A stretch of 64,000 nucleotides of DNA from the NCBI GenBank assembly GCA_023023105.1, contig CP083824.1:682001-746000 (forward strand), written 5' to 3'. This DNA comes from Enterobacter ludwigii (lineage in GTDB: Bacteria > Pseudomonadota > Gammaproteobacteria > Enterobacterales > Enterobacteriaceae). Position 1 is the stretch's first letter; the number at the start of each line of letters is the position of its first letter. The notes under the pieces were generated by a model. The model saw nothing but the letters and a program-made list of their open reading frames with translations, was not told the DNA's origin and ran no database searches. Both the position numbers and the translations under genes were made by a program. Shown here piece by piece: positions 29,132-41,182 of this stretch.

Positions 29132-30454
29132 ATGTCACATAACACCCGACCTCTGAATCGACAGGACTACAAAACCCTCACGCTCGCTGCTCTGGGGGGC
29201 GCGCTGGAGTTTTACGACTTCATCATCTTCGTCTTCTTCGCCGCCGTGGTGGGGGAGCTCTTCTTCCCGGCAGATATCCCGGAATGGCTGCGCCAGGTAC
29301 AAACCTTCGGCATTTTTGCCGCCGGGTATCTGGCTCGTCCGTTGGGTGGCATTGTTATGGCGCACTTTGGCGATCTGGTTGGGCGTAAGAAGATGTTTAC
29401 CCTCAGTATTTTGCTGATGGCTGTACCTACGCTTGCCATAGGCCTGCTGCCTACCTATGCCTCAATGGGCCTTGTTGCCCCGCTATTGCTGTTGCTTATG
29501 CGCGTTCTTCAGGGGGCCGCAATTGGCGGTGAAGTACCTGGCGCGTGGGTGTTTGTGGCGGAGCATGTTCCGGCGCGTCGCATTGGTATCGCCTGTGGAA
29601 CCTTAACGGCGGGCCTGACCATCGGCATTCTGCTGGGCTCGGTCGTTGCAACTCTCGTGAATACCCATATGACGCAACAGGCCGTGCACGACTGGGGCTG
29701 GCGTCTTCCGTTCCTGCTGGGCGGGGCCTTTGGTCTGGTGGCGATGTACTTGCGCCGCTGGCTACAGGAGACGCCGATCTTCCTTGAGATGCAGCAGCGC
29801 AAGGCACTGGCGCAGGAGTTACCGGTGAAGGCGGTGGTGGTCCGTCACAGAAGTGCGGTGGTGGTGTCGATGCTGCTGACCTGGCTGCTGTCGGCGGGTA
29901 TCGTCGTCGTGATCCTGATGTCGCCGGTCTGGCTGCAAAAACAGTACGGTTTCGCCCCAGCGGTCACCCTGCAGGCAAACAGTATTGCGACCATTATGCT
30001 CTGTTTTGGCTGTCTGGCGGCTGGCCTTGCTGTTGATCGTTTTGGCGCGAGCCGGACCTTTATCGTCGGCAGTCTGCTGCTGGCAGCATCAAGCTGGGCG
30101 TTCTACCATCTGGCGGGTAGCCACCCGGAGCAACTGTTCCTGCTGTACGGCGTAGTCGGGCTGTGCGTCGGTGTTGTGGGGGCGGTGCCGTATGTGATGG
30201 TGCGTGCGTTCCCGCCAGAGGTTCGTTTCACCGGTATCTCTTTCTCTTACAATGTGTCGTATGCCATTTTTGGTGGGCTAACACCGATTGCCGTCACCAT
30301 GCTGATGGGGATATCGCCGATGGCTCCAGCCTGGTACGTCCTCGCGCTCTCACTGATGGGGCTGGTGTTAGGGGTCTGGCTTCGCAAAGGGTGGGAGTGT
30401 CGTGCCCGCGAGGCAGGCACGACAGAGGGATCAGTGTTTTTCACCAATCGGTAG
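29132..30454 (+). CDS. MFS transporter, metabolite:H+ symporter type
   Basis: This 440-residue inner membrane carrier has 12 predicted helices. The loop motif FGDLVGRKKMF between helices 2 and 3 and the start FYDFIIFVFFA are those of the MHS branch (ProP, ShiA and citrate carriers). These usually take up organic acids or zwitterions with protons. E. coli K-12 has no such gene between mog and satP. The 3' end overlaps the convergent satP by 24 bases. Substrate unknown; the acid carrier satP beside it is suggestive only. Confidence 0.88.
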   Translation: MSHNTRPLNRQDYKTLTLAALGGALEFYDFIIFVFFAAVVGELFFPADIPEWLRQVQTFGIFAAGYLARPLGGIVMAHFGDLVGRKKMFTLSILLMAVPTLAIGLLPTYASMGLVAPLLLLLMRVLQGAAIGGEVPGAWVFVAEHVPARRIGIACGTLTAGLTIGILLGSVVATLVNTHMTQQAVHDWGWRLPFLLGGAFGLVAMYLRRWLQETPIFLEMQQRKALAQELPVKAVVVRHRSAVVVSMLLTWLLSAGIVVVILMSPVWLQKQYGFAPAVTLQANSIATIMLCFGCLAAGLAVDRFGASRTFIVGSLLLAASSWAFYHLAGSHPEQLFLLYGVVGLCVGVVGAVPYVMVRAFPPEVRFTGISFSYNVSYAIFGGLTPIAVTMLMGISPMAPAWYVLALSLMGLVLGVWLRKGWECRAREAGTTEGSVFFTNR

Positions 30455-30997
30455 AATGGTGCGGTCAAACTGCTCGTTCAGCACTTCGCCCATTGCCAGG
30501 TAGATAGCGCTCGCGCCACATACCAGGCCAATCCAGCCGGCAACGTGAACGATGCCTTCGTTATCCACCAGGTGACCGATCGCCAGCAGAGCGAACAGTA
30601 CGGTCAGGCTCAGGAAGACGAACTGCAGCGCGCGGTTACCTTTCAGGGTGCCGAAGAACATGAACAGGGTGAAGACACCCCACAGACCCAGGTAAACGCC
30701 CAGGAAGTGGGCGTTTGCCGCATCTGCCAGACCCATTTTAGGCATCAGCAGAATGGCAACCAGGGTCAGCCAGAAAGAGCCGTAAGAGGTGAAGGCGGTT
30801 AAGCCGAAGGTATTACCTTTCTTATATTCCAGCAGGCCCGCGAAAATTTGCGCGATGCCGCCGTAAAAAATGCCCATCGCCAGGATGATGCCATCCATCG
30901 GGAACATCCCGATATTGTGCAGGTTCAGCAGGATAGTGGTCATGCCAAAACCCATCAGGCCCAGCGGAGCCGGATTAGCCAACTTAGTGTTGCCCAT
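30431..30997 (-). CDS. satP: Acetate/succinate:proton symporter SatP (YaaH)
   Basis: SatP moves acetate and succinate across the inner membrane and belongs to the GPR1/FUN34/YaaH family. The 188 residues show the family motif NPAPLGLMGFG at residues 8-18 and six hydrophobic helices. Length equals E. coli SatP. In E. coli K-12 yaaW and yaaI lie between satP and dnaK; here satP is followed directly by the dnaK promoter region. Confidence 0.96.
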   Translation of the reverse strand: MGNTKLANPAPLGLMGFGMTTILLNLHNIGMFPMDGIILAMGIFYGGIAQIFAGLLEYKKGNTFGLTAFTSYGSFWLTLVAILLMPKMGLADAANAHFLGVYLGLWGVFTLFMFFGTLKGNRALQFVFLSLTVLFALLAIGHLVDNEGIVHVAGWIGLVCGASAIYLAMGEVLNEQFDRTILPIGEKH

Positions 30998-31143
30998 AAG
31001 TCCTCAAAAAAATCATCATTAATATGGTGAAATGGTGAATCCCGCGTCAATACTCCCTGACGGGGCGCGGCATCATAATGGGCGCAATCGATGGCGTCTA
31101 TGATCTCATCAGGGTGAAATTAAAAATTTTTTTATCCTTCCCC

Positions 31144-31171
31144 CTTGATGGATGCTGTGGCGACCCCATCT
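31144..31171 (+). promoter_or_regulatory. Heat-shock (sigma-32) promoter P1 of dnaK
   Basis: CTTGATG (31144-31150) and CCCCATCT (31164-31171) with a 13-base spacer match the sigma-32 consensus and the E. coli dnaK P1 promoter. Confidence 0.9.
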
Positions 31172-31219
31172 TGTAGTCAACCGCAGTGTGTGGACCTGAA
31201 AAAAATCAAATCTGGGCAG

Positions 31220-31244
31220 TTGAAAAAGCACGTTCTGCCCTTAT
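31220..31244 (+). promoter_or_regulatory. Second heat-shock promoter P2 of dnaK
   Basis: TTGAAA (31220-31225) and GCCCTTAT (31237-31244) correspond to E. coli dnaK P2 in sequence and in distance (about 50 bases) to the start codon. Confidence 0.75.
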
Positions 31245-31293
31245 TACAGGTACACAACCACATGTTGACTGAATTTTTAGTGGAGACGTTTAG

Positions 31294-33207
31294 ATGGGTA
31301 AAATTATTGGTATCGACCTGGGTACTACCAACTCTTGTGTAGCGATTATGGATGGCACTACTGCACGTGTGCTGGAGAACGCCGAGGGCGATCGCACCAC
31401 GCCTTCTATCATTGCTTATACCCAGGATGGTGAAACTCTGGTTGGTCAGCCGGCTAAACGTCAGGCAGTGACAAACCCGCAAAACACCCTGTTTGCGATT
31501 AAACGCCTGATTGGCCGCCGCTTCCAGGACGAAGAAGTTCAGCGTGACGTTTCTATCATGCCTTACAAAATCATCGCAGCAGATAACGGCGATGCATGGC
31601 TTGATGTGAAAGGCACCAAAACGGCACCACCGCAGATCTCTGCTGAAGTGCTGAAAAAAATGAAGAAAACCGCGGAAGATTACCTGGGTGAGCCGGTAAC
31701 TGAAGCTGTTATCACCGTTCCTGCATACTTCAACGATGCTCAGCGTCAGGCAACCAAAGATGCTGGCCGTATTGCAGGTCTGGAAGTAAAACGTATCATC
31801 AACGAACCAACCGCGGCTGCACTGGCTTACGGTCTGGATAAAGAAGTTGGCAACCGTACTATCGCGGTTTACGACCTGGGTGGTGGTACCTTCGATATCT
31901 CTATTATCGAAATCGACGAAGTTGACGGCGAAAAAACCTTCGAAGTTCTGGCAACCAACGGTGATACCCACCTGGGTGGTGAAGACTTCGATACCCGTCT
32001 GATCAACTACCTCGTTGACGAGTTCAAGAAAGATCAGGGCATTGACCTGCGTAACGACCCGCTGGCCATGCAGCGCCTGAAAGAAGCCGCTGAGAAAGCG
32101 AAGATTGAACTGTCTTCCGCTCAGCAGACCGACGTGAACCTGCCGTACATCACTGCAGACGCGACCGGTCCTAAACATATGAACATCAAAGTGACCCGTG
32201 CGAAACTGGAAAGCCTGGTAGAAGACCTGGTGAACCGTTCCATCGAGCCACTGAAAGTTGCTCTGCAGGACGCTGGCCTGTCTGTATCTGACATCCAGGA
32301 CGTTATCCTGGTGGGTGGTCAGACGCGTATGCCAATGGTTCAGAAGAAAGTGGCTGAGTTCTTTGGTAAAGAGCCACGTAAAGACGTGAACCCGGACGAA
32401 GCTGTTGCTATCGGTGCAGCGGTTCAGGGTGGTGTACTGACTGGTGAAGTGAAAGACGTACTGCTGCTGGACGTTACCCCGCTGTCTCTGGGTATCGAAA
32501 CCATGGGTGGTGTGATGACTGCGCTCATCAACAAAAACACCACCATCCCGACGAAACACAGCCAGGTGTTCTCTACCGCTGAAGACAACCAGTCTGCGGT
32601 AACCATCCATGTGATTCAGGGTGAGCGTAAACGTGCGGCGGATAACAAGTCTCTGGGTCAGTTCAACCTGGATGGTATCAACCCGGCACCACGCGGCATG
32701 CCACAGATCGAAGTCACCTTCGATATTGATGCTGACGGTATCCTGCACGTGTCTGCGAAAGACAAAAACAGCGGTAAAGAGCAGAAGATCACCATCAAGG
32801 CATCTTCTGGCCTGAACGAAGCGGAAATCGAAAAAATGGTTCGCGATGCCGAAGCTAACGCGGAATCCGACCGTAAGTTCGAAGAGCTGGTTCAGACCCG
32901 TAACCAGGGTGACCATCTGCTGCACAGCACCCGTAAGCAGGTTGAAGAAGCAGGCGATAAACTGCCAGCGGAAGACAAGACTGCTATCGAAGCTGCACTG
33001 AGCGCGCTGGAATCCTCACTGAAAGGTGAAGATAAAGCGGACATCGAAGCGAAGATGCAGGAACTTGCACAGGCTTCCCAGAAGCTGATGGAAATCGCTC
33101 AGCAGCAGCACGCTCAACAGCAGGCAGGCGCTGACGCTTCCCAGAACAACGCGAAAGACGACGATGTTGTTGACGCTGAGTTCGAAGAAGTTAAAGACAA
33201 AAAATAA
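31294..33207 (+). CDS. dnaK: Chaperone Hsp70 (DnaK)
   Basis: DnaK is the main Hsp70 chaperone and, with DnaJ and GrpE, folds proteins and controls sigma-32. The 637 residues start [15 protein letters not shown] with the ATP phosphate loop. DLGGGTFD and the linker [10 protein letters not shown] are intact. The C-terminal end [11 protein letters not shown] is the usual tail (638 residues in E. coli). Two sigma-32 promoters lie upstream. dnaJ follows after an 86-base gap with a strong hairpin. Confidence 0.99.
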   Translation: MGKIIGIDLGTTNSCVAIMDGTTARVLENAEGDRTTPSIIAYTQDGETLVGQPAKRQAVTNPQNTLFAIKRLIGRRFQDEEVQRDVSIMPYKIIAADNGDAWLDVKGTKTAPPQISAEVLKKMKKTAEDYLGEPVTEAVITVPAYFNDAQRQATKDAGRIAGLEVKRIINEPTAAALAYGLDKEVGNRTIAVYDLGGGTFDISIIEIDEVDGEKTFEVLATNGDTHLGGEDFDTRLINYLVDEFKKDQGIDLRNDPLAMQRLKEAAEKAKIELSSAQQTDVNLPYITADATGPKHMNIKVTRAKLESLVEDLVNRSIEPLKVALQDAGLSVSDIQDVILVGGQTRMPMVQKKVAEFFGKEPRKDVNPDEAVAIGAAVQGGVLTGEVKDVLLLDVTPLSLGIETMGGVMTALINKNTTIPTKHSQVFSTAEDNQSAVTIHVIQGERKRAADNKSLGQFNLDGINPAPRGMPQIEVTFDIDADGILHVSAKDKNSGKEQKITIKASSGLNEAEIEKMVRDAEANAESDRKFEELVQTRNQGDHLLHSTRKQVEEAGDKLPAEDKTAIEAALSALESSLKGEDKADIEAKMQELAQASQKLMEIAQQQHAQQQAGADASQNNAKDDDVVDAEFEEVKDKK

Positions 33208-33233
33208 TCGCCCTGATGCAGGGTAATTAATCG

Positions 33234-33266
33234 GCACGGGCGTAGGAGAACTCTCCACGCCCGTGC
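33234..33266 (+). ncRNA. Hairpin in the dnaK-dnaJ gap (tpke11 position)
   Basis: GCACGGGCGT (33234-33243) pairs with ACGCCCGTGC (33257-33266), and an inner GGAGA/TCTCC extends the stem. In E. coli the small RNA tpke11 is annotated in this gap. No T-run follows, so this is more likely a processing or mRNA-balance element than a terminator. Confidence 0.55.
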
Positions 33267-33293
33267 TCGCATGTTAAGGGGCTTAAAAAAACA

Positions 33294-34439
33294 ATGGCAA
33301 AGCAAGACTATTACGAGATTTTAGGCGTTCCGAAAACTGCGGAAGAGCGTGAAATCAAAAAGGCATACAAGCGCCTGGCCATGAAATTCCACCCGGACCG
33401 TAACCAGGGTGACAAAGAGGCTGAAGCCAAATTTAAAGAGATCAAAGAAGCCTACGAAGTCCTGACCGATGCACAAAAACGTGCAGCCTATGACCAGTAT
33501 GGTCACGCAGCCTTTGAACAGGGCGGCATGGGCGGCGGTGGATTCGGTGGTGGCGGCTTTGGCGGTGGTGCTGACTTCAGCGATATCTTTGGTGATGTAT
33601 TCGGCGACATCTTCGGTGGTGGCCGTGGTCGTCAGCGCGCAACGCGCGGCGCGGACCTGCGCTACAACATGGAACTGACGCTGGAAGAGGCCGTTCGCGG
33701 TGTCACCAAAGAGATCCGTATCCCGACGCTGGAAGAGTGTGACGTTTGCCACGGAAGTGGCGCAAAAGCGGGGACCCAACCGCAGACCTGTCCAACCTGT
33801 CACGGTTCAGGCCAGGTACAGATGCGACAGGGCTTCTTCGCGGTACAGCAGGCCTGTCCTCACTGTCACGGTCGCGGTACGCTGATTAAAGATCCGTGCA
33901 CCAAATGCCACGGCCACGGTCGCGTTGAGAAAACCAAGACCCTGTCCGTTAAAATTCCGGCTGGCGTCGATACGGGCGACCGCATTCGTCTGGCGGGTGA
34001 AGGTGAAGCTGGGGAACACGGCGCACCGGCAGGCGATCTGTATGTTCAGGTGCAGGTTAAACAGCACGCCATCTTCGAGCGTGAAGGTAACAACCTGTAT
34101 TGCGAAGTGCCGATCAACTTCGCTATGGCGGCACTCGGTGGTGAAATCGAAGTCCCGACGCTGGATGGTCGCGTCAATCTGAAGATCCCAGGTGAAACCC
34201 AGACCGGTAAGCTGTTCCGCATGCGCGGGAAAGGCGTTAAATCCGTTCGTGGCGGTGCTCAGGGCGACCTGCTGTGCCGCGTCGTCGTGGAAACGCCGGT
34301 TGGCCTGAACGACAAGCAGAAACAATTGCTGAAAGAGCTTCAGGAGAGCTTTGGCGGCCCGACGGGTGAGAAGAACAGCCCGCGTTCCAAAAGCTTCTTC
34401 GATGGCGTCAAAAAATTCTTCGATGATTTGACCCGCTAA
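33294..34439 (+). CDS. dnaJ: Co-chaperone DnaJ (Hsp40)
   Basis: DnaJ delivers substrates to DnaK and stimulates its ATPase. The J domain has His33-Pro34-Asp35. A Gly/Phe-rich stretch follows at about 75-110, then four CxxCxGxG zinc repeats at about 145-205 and the C-terminal substrate domains. At 381 residues it is five longer than E. coli DnaJ, in part through a longer glycine-rich run. It is co-transcribed with dnaK. Confidence 0.98.
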   Translation: MAKQDYYEILGVPKTAEEREIKKAYKRLAMKFHPDRNQGDKEAEAKFKEIKEAYEVLTDAQKRAAYDQYGHAAFEQGGMGGGGFGGGGFGGGADFSDIFGDVFGDIFGGGRGRQRATRGADLRYNMELTLEEAVRGVTKEIRIPTLEECDVCHGSGAKAGTQPQTCPTCHGSGQVQMRQGFFAVQQACPHCHGRGTLIKDPCTKCHGHGRVEKTKTLSVKIPAGVDTGDRIRLAGEGEAGEHGAPAGDLYVQVQVKQHAIFEREGNNLYCEVPINFAMAALGGEIEVPTLDGRVNLKIPGETQTGKLFRMRGKGVKSVRGGAQGDLLCRVVVETPVGLNDKQKQLLKELQESFGGPTGEKNSPRSKSFFDGVKKFFDDLTR

Positions 34440-34462
34440 TTCGTTAGCTGGCCTTAATCTGC

Positions 34463-34497
34463 AAAAGCCTGGAAGCAATTCCGGGCTTTTTCTTTTT
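34463..34497 (+). terminator. Terminator after dnaJ
   Basis: AAAAGCCTGGA (34463-34473) pairs with TCCGGGCTTTT (34480-34490) with one G-T pair; TTCTTTTT follows. Confidence 0.85.
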
Positions 34498-34611
34498 GTA
34501 AGGATAGTTCGGTAAAACTGAATCTATACTCAATATTAATCTGTTTTTGCCGAGCTATGTGGCTTGGTATTATGGTTTTATCGAGGTATTGTTGTAAAAG
34601 AGAGAGTTAAA

Positions 34612-35787
34612 GTGAAATTACTACACCGTTTCTTTAGCAGTGAAGCGTCCGGTGGCGTGATCCTGATTATTGCCGCTGCGGCTGCGATGGTGCTGGCTAA
34701 CCTGGGGGTTACCCGCGATCTATACCACGCATTTCTGGAAACGCCCGTCGAGCTGAAGGTCGGGGCGCTGGAAATTAACAAGAACATGTTGCTGTGGATC
34801 AACGATGCACTGATGGCTGTGTTCTTCCTCCTGGTGGGGCTTGAAGTTAAACGCGAGCTGGTGCTGGGTTCACTTGCCAGCCGCCAGCGTGCAGCGTTTC
34901 CGGTAATTGCCGCCATCGGTGGGATGGTGGTTCCGGCGTTACTCTTCCTGGCATTTACCTGGCAGGACCCCCTTGCGCGTCATGGCTGGGCGATCCCGGC
35001 GGCAACGGATATCGCGTTTGCGCTCGGGGTGCTGGCCTTGTTGGGAAGTCGTGTGCCGGTGGCACTGAAGATCTTCCTGATGGCGCTGGCAATTATTGAT
35101 GATTTGGGCGCTATTGTGATTATCGCGCTGTTCTATACCAGCGAGCTGTCGATCCTGTCGCTGAGCGTGGCGGCTGGGGCAATTGCAGTGCTGGCGCTGC
35201 TGAACATTTTCAATGTGCGTCGCATCGGCATCTACATCCTCGTGGGGATGGTGCTGTGGACGGCAGTGCTGAAATCGGGCGTGCATGCCACGCTGGCAGG
35301 TGTGATCGTCGGCTTCTTCGTGCCGCTTAAGCCGCAGGACGGCAAGTCGCCTGCCAAACAGCTGGAACATGTGCTGCACCCGTGGGTAGCCTTTATGATC
35401 CTGCCACTGTTCGCATTTGCCAACGCGGGCGTTTCCCTGGGCGGAGTGACGCTTGACGGGCTGACGTCCGTGCTGCCTTTGGGCATTATTGCCGGGCTGT
35501 TTATCGGTAAGCCGCTGGGGATTAGCCTCTTCTGCTGGCTGGCGCTAAAGCTGAGGATGGCATCATTGCCACACGGCACCACGTTTAAGCAGATAATGGC
35601 CGTAGGTGTGCTGTGCGGAATCGGGTTTACGATGTCGATTTTTATCTCGACGCTGGCATTTGGTACGCATGCGCCGGAGCTTATCGTCTGGGCTAAACTG
35701 GGCATTCTTATCGGGTCATTGCTGGCCGCAGTGATCGGTTATACCTTGTTGAAGGTGAAGTTGTCCGGACAGGCCGTCCAGGCATAA
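34612..35787 (+). CDS. nhaA: Na+/H+ antiporter NhaA
   Basis: NhaA expels sodium in exchange for two protons and is needed at high salt and alkaline pH. The GTG at 34612 after AGAGAG gives 391 residues that begin [10 protein letters not shown], in line with MKHLHRFFSS in E. coli (388 residues); the longer frame from 34564 has no ribosome site. The ion-binding aspartate pair is in AIIDDLGAI. About 12 membrane helices are visible. nhaR follows 58 bases later. Confidence 0.95.
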   Translation: MKLLHRFFSSEASGGVILIIAAAAAMVLANLGVTRDLYHAFLETPVELKVGALEINKNMLLWINDALMAVFFLLVGLEVKRELVLGSLASRQRAAFPVIAAIGGMVVPALLFLAFTWQDPLARHGWAIPAATDIAFALGVLALLGSRVPVALKIFLMALAIIDDLGAIVIIALFYTSELSILSLSVAAGAIAVLALLNIFNVRRIGIYILVGMVLWTAVLKSGVHATLAGVIVGFFVPLKPQDGKSPAKQLEHVLHPWVAFMILPLFAFANAGVSLGGVTLDGLTSVLPLGIIAGLFIGKPLGISLFCWLALKLRMASLPHGTTFKQIMAVGVLCGIGFTMSIFISTLAFGTHAPELIVWAKLGILIGSLLAAVIGYTLLKVKLSGQAVQA

Positions 35788-35845
35788 CGGAAAACCGGGA
35801 GGAGGGGAGCCTTCTCCCGACACACTATCAGGGAGCGAAAACGCA

Positions 35846-36745
35846 ATGTCTCATTTGAATTACAACCATCTTTACTACTTCTGGCACGTCTATAAACAGG
35901 GCTCGGTCGTGGGGGCCGCAGAGGCGCTCTACCTGACACCACAAACCATCACCGGGCAAATCAAGGCGCTGGAAGAACGACTGCAGGGCAAGCTGTTCAA
36001 GCGTAAGGGCCGTGGGATTGAGCCCAGCGAACTGGGCGAGCTGGTGTTCCGTTACGCAGACAAAATGTTTACCCTGAGCCAGGAGATGCTGGATATCGTT
36101 AACTACCGCAAAGAGTCTAACCTGCTCTTTGATGTCGGTGTGGCCGATGCGCTGTCAAAACGGCTGGTGAGCGGCGTGCTGGATGCGGCTGTGGTTGAAG
36201 ATGAGCAAATCCACCTGCGCTGCTTTGAATCTACTCACGAGATGCTGCTGGAGCAGTTAAGCCAGCATAAGCTGGACATGATTATCTCGGATTGCCCAAT
36301 CGACTCTACCCAGCAGGAAGGGCTGTTCTCAGTGAAAATTGGCGAATGCGGCGTCAGCTTCTGGTGCATTAACCCGCCGCCGGAAAAACCGTTCCCCGCG
36401 TGCCTTGAAGAGCGCCGCCTGCTGGTGCCGGGAAGGCGCTCAATGCTCGGGCGCAAGCTGCTGAACTGGTTTAACTCGCAGGGGCTAAAGGTAGAAATCC
36501 TCGGCGAGTTCGATGATGCGGCTCTGATGAAAGCCTTTGGCGAAGCCCACAATGCGATCTTCGTTGCACCAACGCTGTACGCGCACGATCTCTATTCGGA
36601 CGACAAGATTACGGAGATAGGCAGAGTGGATAATGTGATGGAGGAGTATCACGCCATATTTGCTGAAAGGATGATTCAGCACCCGGCGGTACAGCGAATC
36701 TGTAACCGCGACTACTCGGCGCTGTTTACGCCACCGGCAATCTGA
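35846..36745 (+). CDS. nhaR: Sodium-responsive LysR-family activator NhaR
   Basis: NhaR activates nhaA and some stress genes when sodium is high. The 299-residue protein starts [28 protein letters not shown] with the typical LysR helix-turn-helix. It is the normal downstream neighbour of nhaA (301 residues in E. coli). The convergent rpsT shares the terminator after it. Confidence 0.96.
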   Translation: MSHLNYNHLYYFWHVYKQGSVVGAAEALYLTPQTITGQIKALEERLQGKLFKRKGRGIEPSELGELVFRYADKMFTLSQEMLDIVNYRKESNLLFDVGVADALSKRLVSGVLDAAVVEDEQIHLRCFESTHEMLLEQLSQHKLDMIISDCPIDSTQQEGLFSVKIGECGVSFWCINPPPEKPFPACLEERRLLVPGRRSMLGRKLLNWFNSQGLKVEILGEFDDAALMKAFGEAHNAIFVAPTLYAHDLYSDDKITEIGRVDNVMEEYHAIFAERMIQHPAVQRICNRDYSALFTPPAI

Positions 36746-36756
36746 AGGCATAAAAA

Positions 36757-36780
36757 AACCCGCGTTAAGCGGGTTCTTTA
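36757..36780. terminator. Bidirectional terminator between nhaR and rpsT
   Basis: AACCCGC, loop GTTAA and GCGGGTT (36757-36775), with seven A ahead and TCTTT behind. Confidence 0.85.
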
Positions 36781-36802
36781 AACAAGCAACAACAAGTAGC
36801 GA

Positions 36803-37393
<591 letters not shown>

Positions 37394-38320
37394 ATGAAGC
37401 TGATACGCGGCATACATAATCTCAGCAGAGCACCACACGGGTGCGTGCTGACCATTGGTAATTTCGACGGCGTGCATCGTGGTCATCAGGCGCTGTTGCA
37501 GGGATTGCGTAAAGAAGGGGAGACCCGTGGCCTACCTGTCGTAGTGATGATTTTCGAACCGCAGCCGCTGGAGCTGTTTGCGGGCGATAAATCTCCCGCC
37601 CGTCTCACTCGCCTGCGCGAGAAGTTGCGCTACCTGGCGGAGTCCGGTGTGGACTACGTATTGTGTGTACGTTTCGATCGTCGCTTTGCCGCACTGACAG
37701 CACAAAGTTTCGTCAGTGACCTGCTGGTTGAGCGTCTTGGCGTGCAGTTTCTTGCTGTGGGGGATGATTTCCGCTTTGGCGCTAGTCGTCAGGGCGATTT
37801 CTTGCTATTACAGAAGGCTGGTCTGGAGTACGGTTTTGACGTCACGAGCGCGATGACCTTCTGTGAAGGTGGCATTCGCGTCAGCAGCACGGCGGTACGC
37901 CAGGCACTGGCAGATGATGAACTGGATACGGCAGAAACCCTGCTGGGACATCCGTTCACCATCTCAGGTCGCGTCGTTCATGGCGATGCGCTCGGCCGCA
38001 CTATTGGTTTCCCGACGGCGAATATACCGCTGCGTCGTCAGGTTTCCCCGGTTAAAGGGGTCTATGCGGTGGAAGTGGCTGGACTGGGCGATAAGCCGTT
38101 TTACGGCGTCGCTAACATTGGCACGCGTCCAACTGTCGCGGGTGTGCGTCAACAGTTAGAAGTGCACCTGCTGGATGTTGTAATGGACCTTTATGGTCGC
38201 CATATAGATGTGATACTGCGTAAAAAAATACGCAACGAGCAGCGATTTGCTTCGCTGGATGAACTAAAAGCGCAGATTGCGCGAGATGAATTGACGGCCC
38301 GCGAGTTTTTTGGGCTTTGA
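37394..38320 (+). CDS. ribF: Bifunctional riboflavin kinase / FAD synthetase
   Basis: RibF phosphorylates riboflavin to FMN and adenylates FMN to FAD. The adenylyltransferase half has GNFDGVHRGHQALL near residues 22-35 and ISSTAVRQAL-like (here VSSTAVRQALAD). The kinase half has GRTIGFPTANIPL and ANIGTRPT. At 308 residues it lacks the last five of E. coli RibF. No strong ribosome site is seen. ileS follows 45 bases later, as in E. coli. Confidence 0.97.
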   Translation: MKLIRGIHNLSRAPHGCVLTIGNFDGVHRGHQALLQGLRKEGETRGLPVVVMIFEPQPLELFAGDKSPARLTRLREKLRYLAESGVDYVLCVRFDRRFAALTAQSFVSDLLVERLGVQFLAVGDDFRFGASRQGDFLLLQKAGLEYGFDVTSAMTFCEGGIRVSSTAVRQALADDELDTAETLLGHPFTISGRVVHGDALGRTIGFPTANIPLRRQVSPVKGVYAVEVAGLGDKPFYGVANIGTRPTVAGVRQQLEVHLLDVVMDLYGRHIDVILRKKIRNEQRFASLDELKAQIARDELTAREFFGL

Positions 38321-38365
38321 ACCCGGCTTAAATGCCTACGTGATAAATACGGAACCGAGAATCTG

Positions 38366-41182
38366 ATGAGTGACTATAAATCAACCCTGAATTTGCCGGA
38401 AACAGGGTTCCCGATGCGCGGCGATCTCGCCAAGCGTGAACCGGGAATGCTGGCGCGTTGGACTGATGATGACCTGTACGGCATCATTCGTGCAGCCAAA
38501 AAAGGCAAAAAAACCTTCATTCTGCATGATGGCCCTCCATATGCGAATGGCAGCATTCATATTGGTCACTCTGTAAACAAGATTCTGAAAGACATTATCG
38601 TGAAGTCCAAAGGACTCGCGGGATATGACTCGCCTTACGTTCCGGGCTGGGACTGCCACGGTCTGCCAATCGAGCTGAAAGTTGAGCAAGAGTTTGGCAA
38701 GCCAGGTGAGAAGTTCACCGCCGCAGAGTTCCGCGCGAAATGCCGCGAATTTGCAGCCACTCAGGTTGACGGTCAGCGTGCTGATTTCATCCGTCTGGGC
38801 GTGCTGGGCGACTGGTCACACCCTTACCTGACCATGGACTTCAAAACTGAAGCCAACATCATCCGTGCGCTGGGCAAAATCATCGGTAACGGCCACCTGC
38901 ACAAAGGCGCGAAGCCGGTGCACTGGTGCGTGGACTGCCGTTCTGCGCTGGCAGAAGCGGAAGTTGAGTATTACGACAAAACCTCTCCGTCTATCGACGT
39001 GGCGTTCCACGCGGTAGATCAGGATGCGGTGAAAGCTAAATTTGGCGTGTCGTCCGTTAACGGTCCGGTCTCTCTGGTTATCTGGACCACCACGCCGTGG
39101 ACGCTGCCTGCCAACCGCGCGATCTCCCTGTCAGGTGAGTTCGAATACGCACTGGTGCAGATTGACGGTCAGGCGGTTATCCTGGCGAAAGACCTGGTTG
39201 AAAGCGTGCTGAAACGCGCGCATATCGCCAACTATACCGTGCTGGGCACCGTGAAAGGCGACGCGCTGGAGCTGATGCGCTTCAAACACCCGTTCCTGGA
39301 CTTCGATGTTCCGGCGATCCTGGGCGACCACGTCACGCTGGACGCGGGTACCGGTGCGGTACATACCGCCGGTGGCCACGGTCCTGACGACTACAACATC
39401 AGCCTGAAATACGGTCTGGAAATCGCCAACCCGGTTGGCCCGGACGGTTCATACCTGCCTGGCACCTACCCGGCGCTGGACGGTATCAACGTCTTTAAGG
39501 CGAACGACATCATCGTCGATATGCTGCGCACCAGCGGCGCACTGCTGCACGTTGAGAAAATGCAGCACAGCTACCCGTGCTGCTGGCGTCACAAGACGCC
39601 GATCATCTTCCGTGCGACCCCGCAGTGGTTCGTCAGCATGGATCAGAAAGGCCTGCGCGCGCAGTCTCTGAAAGAGATCAAAGGCGTGCAGTGGATCCCT
39701 GACTGGGGCCAGGCGCGTATCGAATCCATGGTGGCGAACCGTCCTGACTGGTGTATCTCCCGTCAGCGTACCTGGGGCGTGCCAATGTCTCTGTTCGTGC
39801 ATAAAGAGACGCAGGAACTGCACCCGAACACCCTGGAACTGATGGAAGAAGTGGCGAAGCGCGTCGAAGTTGACGGTATTCAGGCGTGGTGGGATCTCGA
39901 TTCCCGCGACATCCTGGGCGCTGATGCAGACAACTACGAGAAAGTGCCGGATACCCTGGACGTGTGGTTCGACTCCGGGTCTACCCACTCCTCAGTCGTT
40001 GACGTACGCCCGGAATTTGCCGGTCACGCTGCCGACATGTATCTGGAAGGATCTGACCAACACCGTGGCTGGTTCATGTCATCTCTGATGATCTCTACCG
40101 CTATGAAAGGCAAAGCCCCTTACCGCCAGGTACTGACCCACGGTTTCACCGTGGATGGTCAGGGCCGTAAGATGTCCAAGTCTATCGGTAACACCGTTTC
40201 TCCGCAGGACGTGATGAATAAGCTGGGCGCAGACATTCTGCGTCTGTGGGTGGCTTCGACCGACTACACCGGCGAAATGGCGGTGTCTGATGAGATCCTG
40301 AAACGTGCTGCCGACAGCTATCGTCGTATCCGTAACACCGCGCGCTTCCTGCTGGCGAACCTGAACGGTTTCGATCCGGTGAAAGACATGGTGAAACCGG
40401 AAGAGATGGTGGTTCTGGATCGCTGGGCGGTAGGCTGTGCGAAAGCGGCGCAGGAAGATATCCTGAAAGCCTATGAGTCTTACGACTTCCACGAAGTGGT
40501 GCAGCGCCTGATGCGCTTCTGCTCCATCGAGATGGGCTCGTTCTACCTCGACATCATCAAAGACCGCCAGTACACCGCGAAAGCGGACAGCGTGGCGCGT
40601 CGTAGCTGCCAGACCGCGCTGTTCCACATCGCAGAAGCGCTGGTGCGCTGGATGGCGCCGATCATGTCCTTCACCGCGGATGAAATCTGGGGCTACCTGC
40701 CAGGCAACCGTGAGAAATATGTCTTCACGGGCGAGTGGTACGAAGGTCTGTTCGATCTCTCCAGCACCGAAGCGATGAATGACGCTTTCTGGGACGAGCT
40801 GCTGAAAGTGCGTGGCGAAGTGAACAAGGTTATCGAGCAGGCACGTGCGGATAAGAAAGTCGGTGGCTCTCTGGAAGCGACAGTGACTCTGTACGCAGAA
40901 CCTGAGCTGGCGGCAAAACTGACGGCGCTGGGCGATGAATTGCGATTTGTCCTGTTGACCTCCGGTGCGAAAGTTGCAGATTATGCCGACGCTTCTGCTG
41001 ATGCTCAGCAGAGCGAGTTGCTCAAAGGACTGAAAGTCGCGCTGAGCAAAGCCGAAGGTGAGAAATGCCCGCGCTGCTGGCACTACACCACTGATGTCGG
41101 CAAGGTGGCGGATCACGCAGATATCTGCGGACGCTGTGTAAGCAACGTCGCCGGAGACGGCGAAAAACGTAAGTTTGCCTGA
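38366..41182 (+). CDS. ileS: Isoleucyl-tRNA synthetase
   Basis: IleS charges tRNA-Ile. The 938 residues show the HIGH motif at 65-68, the editing domain with [12 protein letters not shown] near residue 330, KMSKS near 602 and the C-terminal zinc cluster CPRCWHY...CGRC. Length equals E. coli IleS. Its stop overlaps the lspA start by one base (TGATG). Confidence 0.99.
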   Translation: MSDYKSTLNLPETGFPMRGDLAKREPGMLARWTDDDLYGIIRAAKKGKKTFILHDGPPYANGSIHIGHSVNKILKDIIVKSKGLAGYDSPYVPGWDCHGLPIELKVEQEFGKPGEKFTAAEFRAKCREFAATQVDGQRADFIRLGVLGDWSHPYLTMDFKTEANIIRALGKIIGNGHLHKGAKPVHWCVDCRSALAEAEVEYYDKTSPSIDVAFHAVDQDAVKAKFGVSSVNGPVSLVIWTTTPWTLPANRAISLSGEFEYALVQIDGQAVILAKDLVESVLKRAHIANYTVLGTVKGDALELMRFKHPFLDFDVPAILGDHVTLDAGTGAVHTAGGHGPDDYNISLKYGLEIANPVGPDGSYLPGTYPALDGINVFKANDIIVDMLRTSGALLHVEKMQHSYPCCWRHKTPIIFRATPQWFVSMDQKGLRAQSLKEIKGVQWIPDWGQARIESMVANRPDWCISRQRTWGVPMSLFVHKETQELHPNTLELMEEVAKRVEVDGIQAWWDLDSRDILGADADNYEKVPDTLDVWFDSGSTHSSVVDVRPEFAGHAADMYLEGSDQHRGWFMSSLMISTAMKGKAPYRQVLTHGFTVDGQGRKMSKSIGNTVSPQDVMNKLGADILRLWVASTDYTGEMAVSDEILKRAADSYRRIRNTARFLLANLNGFDPVKDMVKPEEMVVLDRWAVGCAKAAQEDILKAYESYDFHEVVQRLMRFCSIEMGSFYLDIIKDRQYTAKADSVARRSCQTALFHIAEALVRWMAPIMSFTADEIWGYLPGNREKYVFTGEWYEGLFDLSSTEAMNDAFWDELLKVRGEVNKVIEQARADKKVGGSLEATVTLYAEPELAAKLTALGDELRFVLLTSGAKVADYADASADAQQSELLKGLKVALSKAEGEKCPRCWHYTTDVGKVADHADICGRCVSNVAGDGEKRKFA

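Noticed and set aside
31177..32925. Very long frame opposite dnaK (also opposite ettA 6612-8357, thrC 23050-24198 and carB 52697-54283)
   Set aside because: These are mirror frames caused by the strong codon bias of highly expressed genes; they show no domain and no ribosome site.
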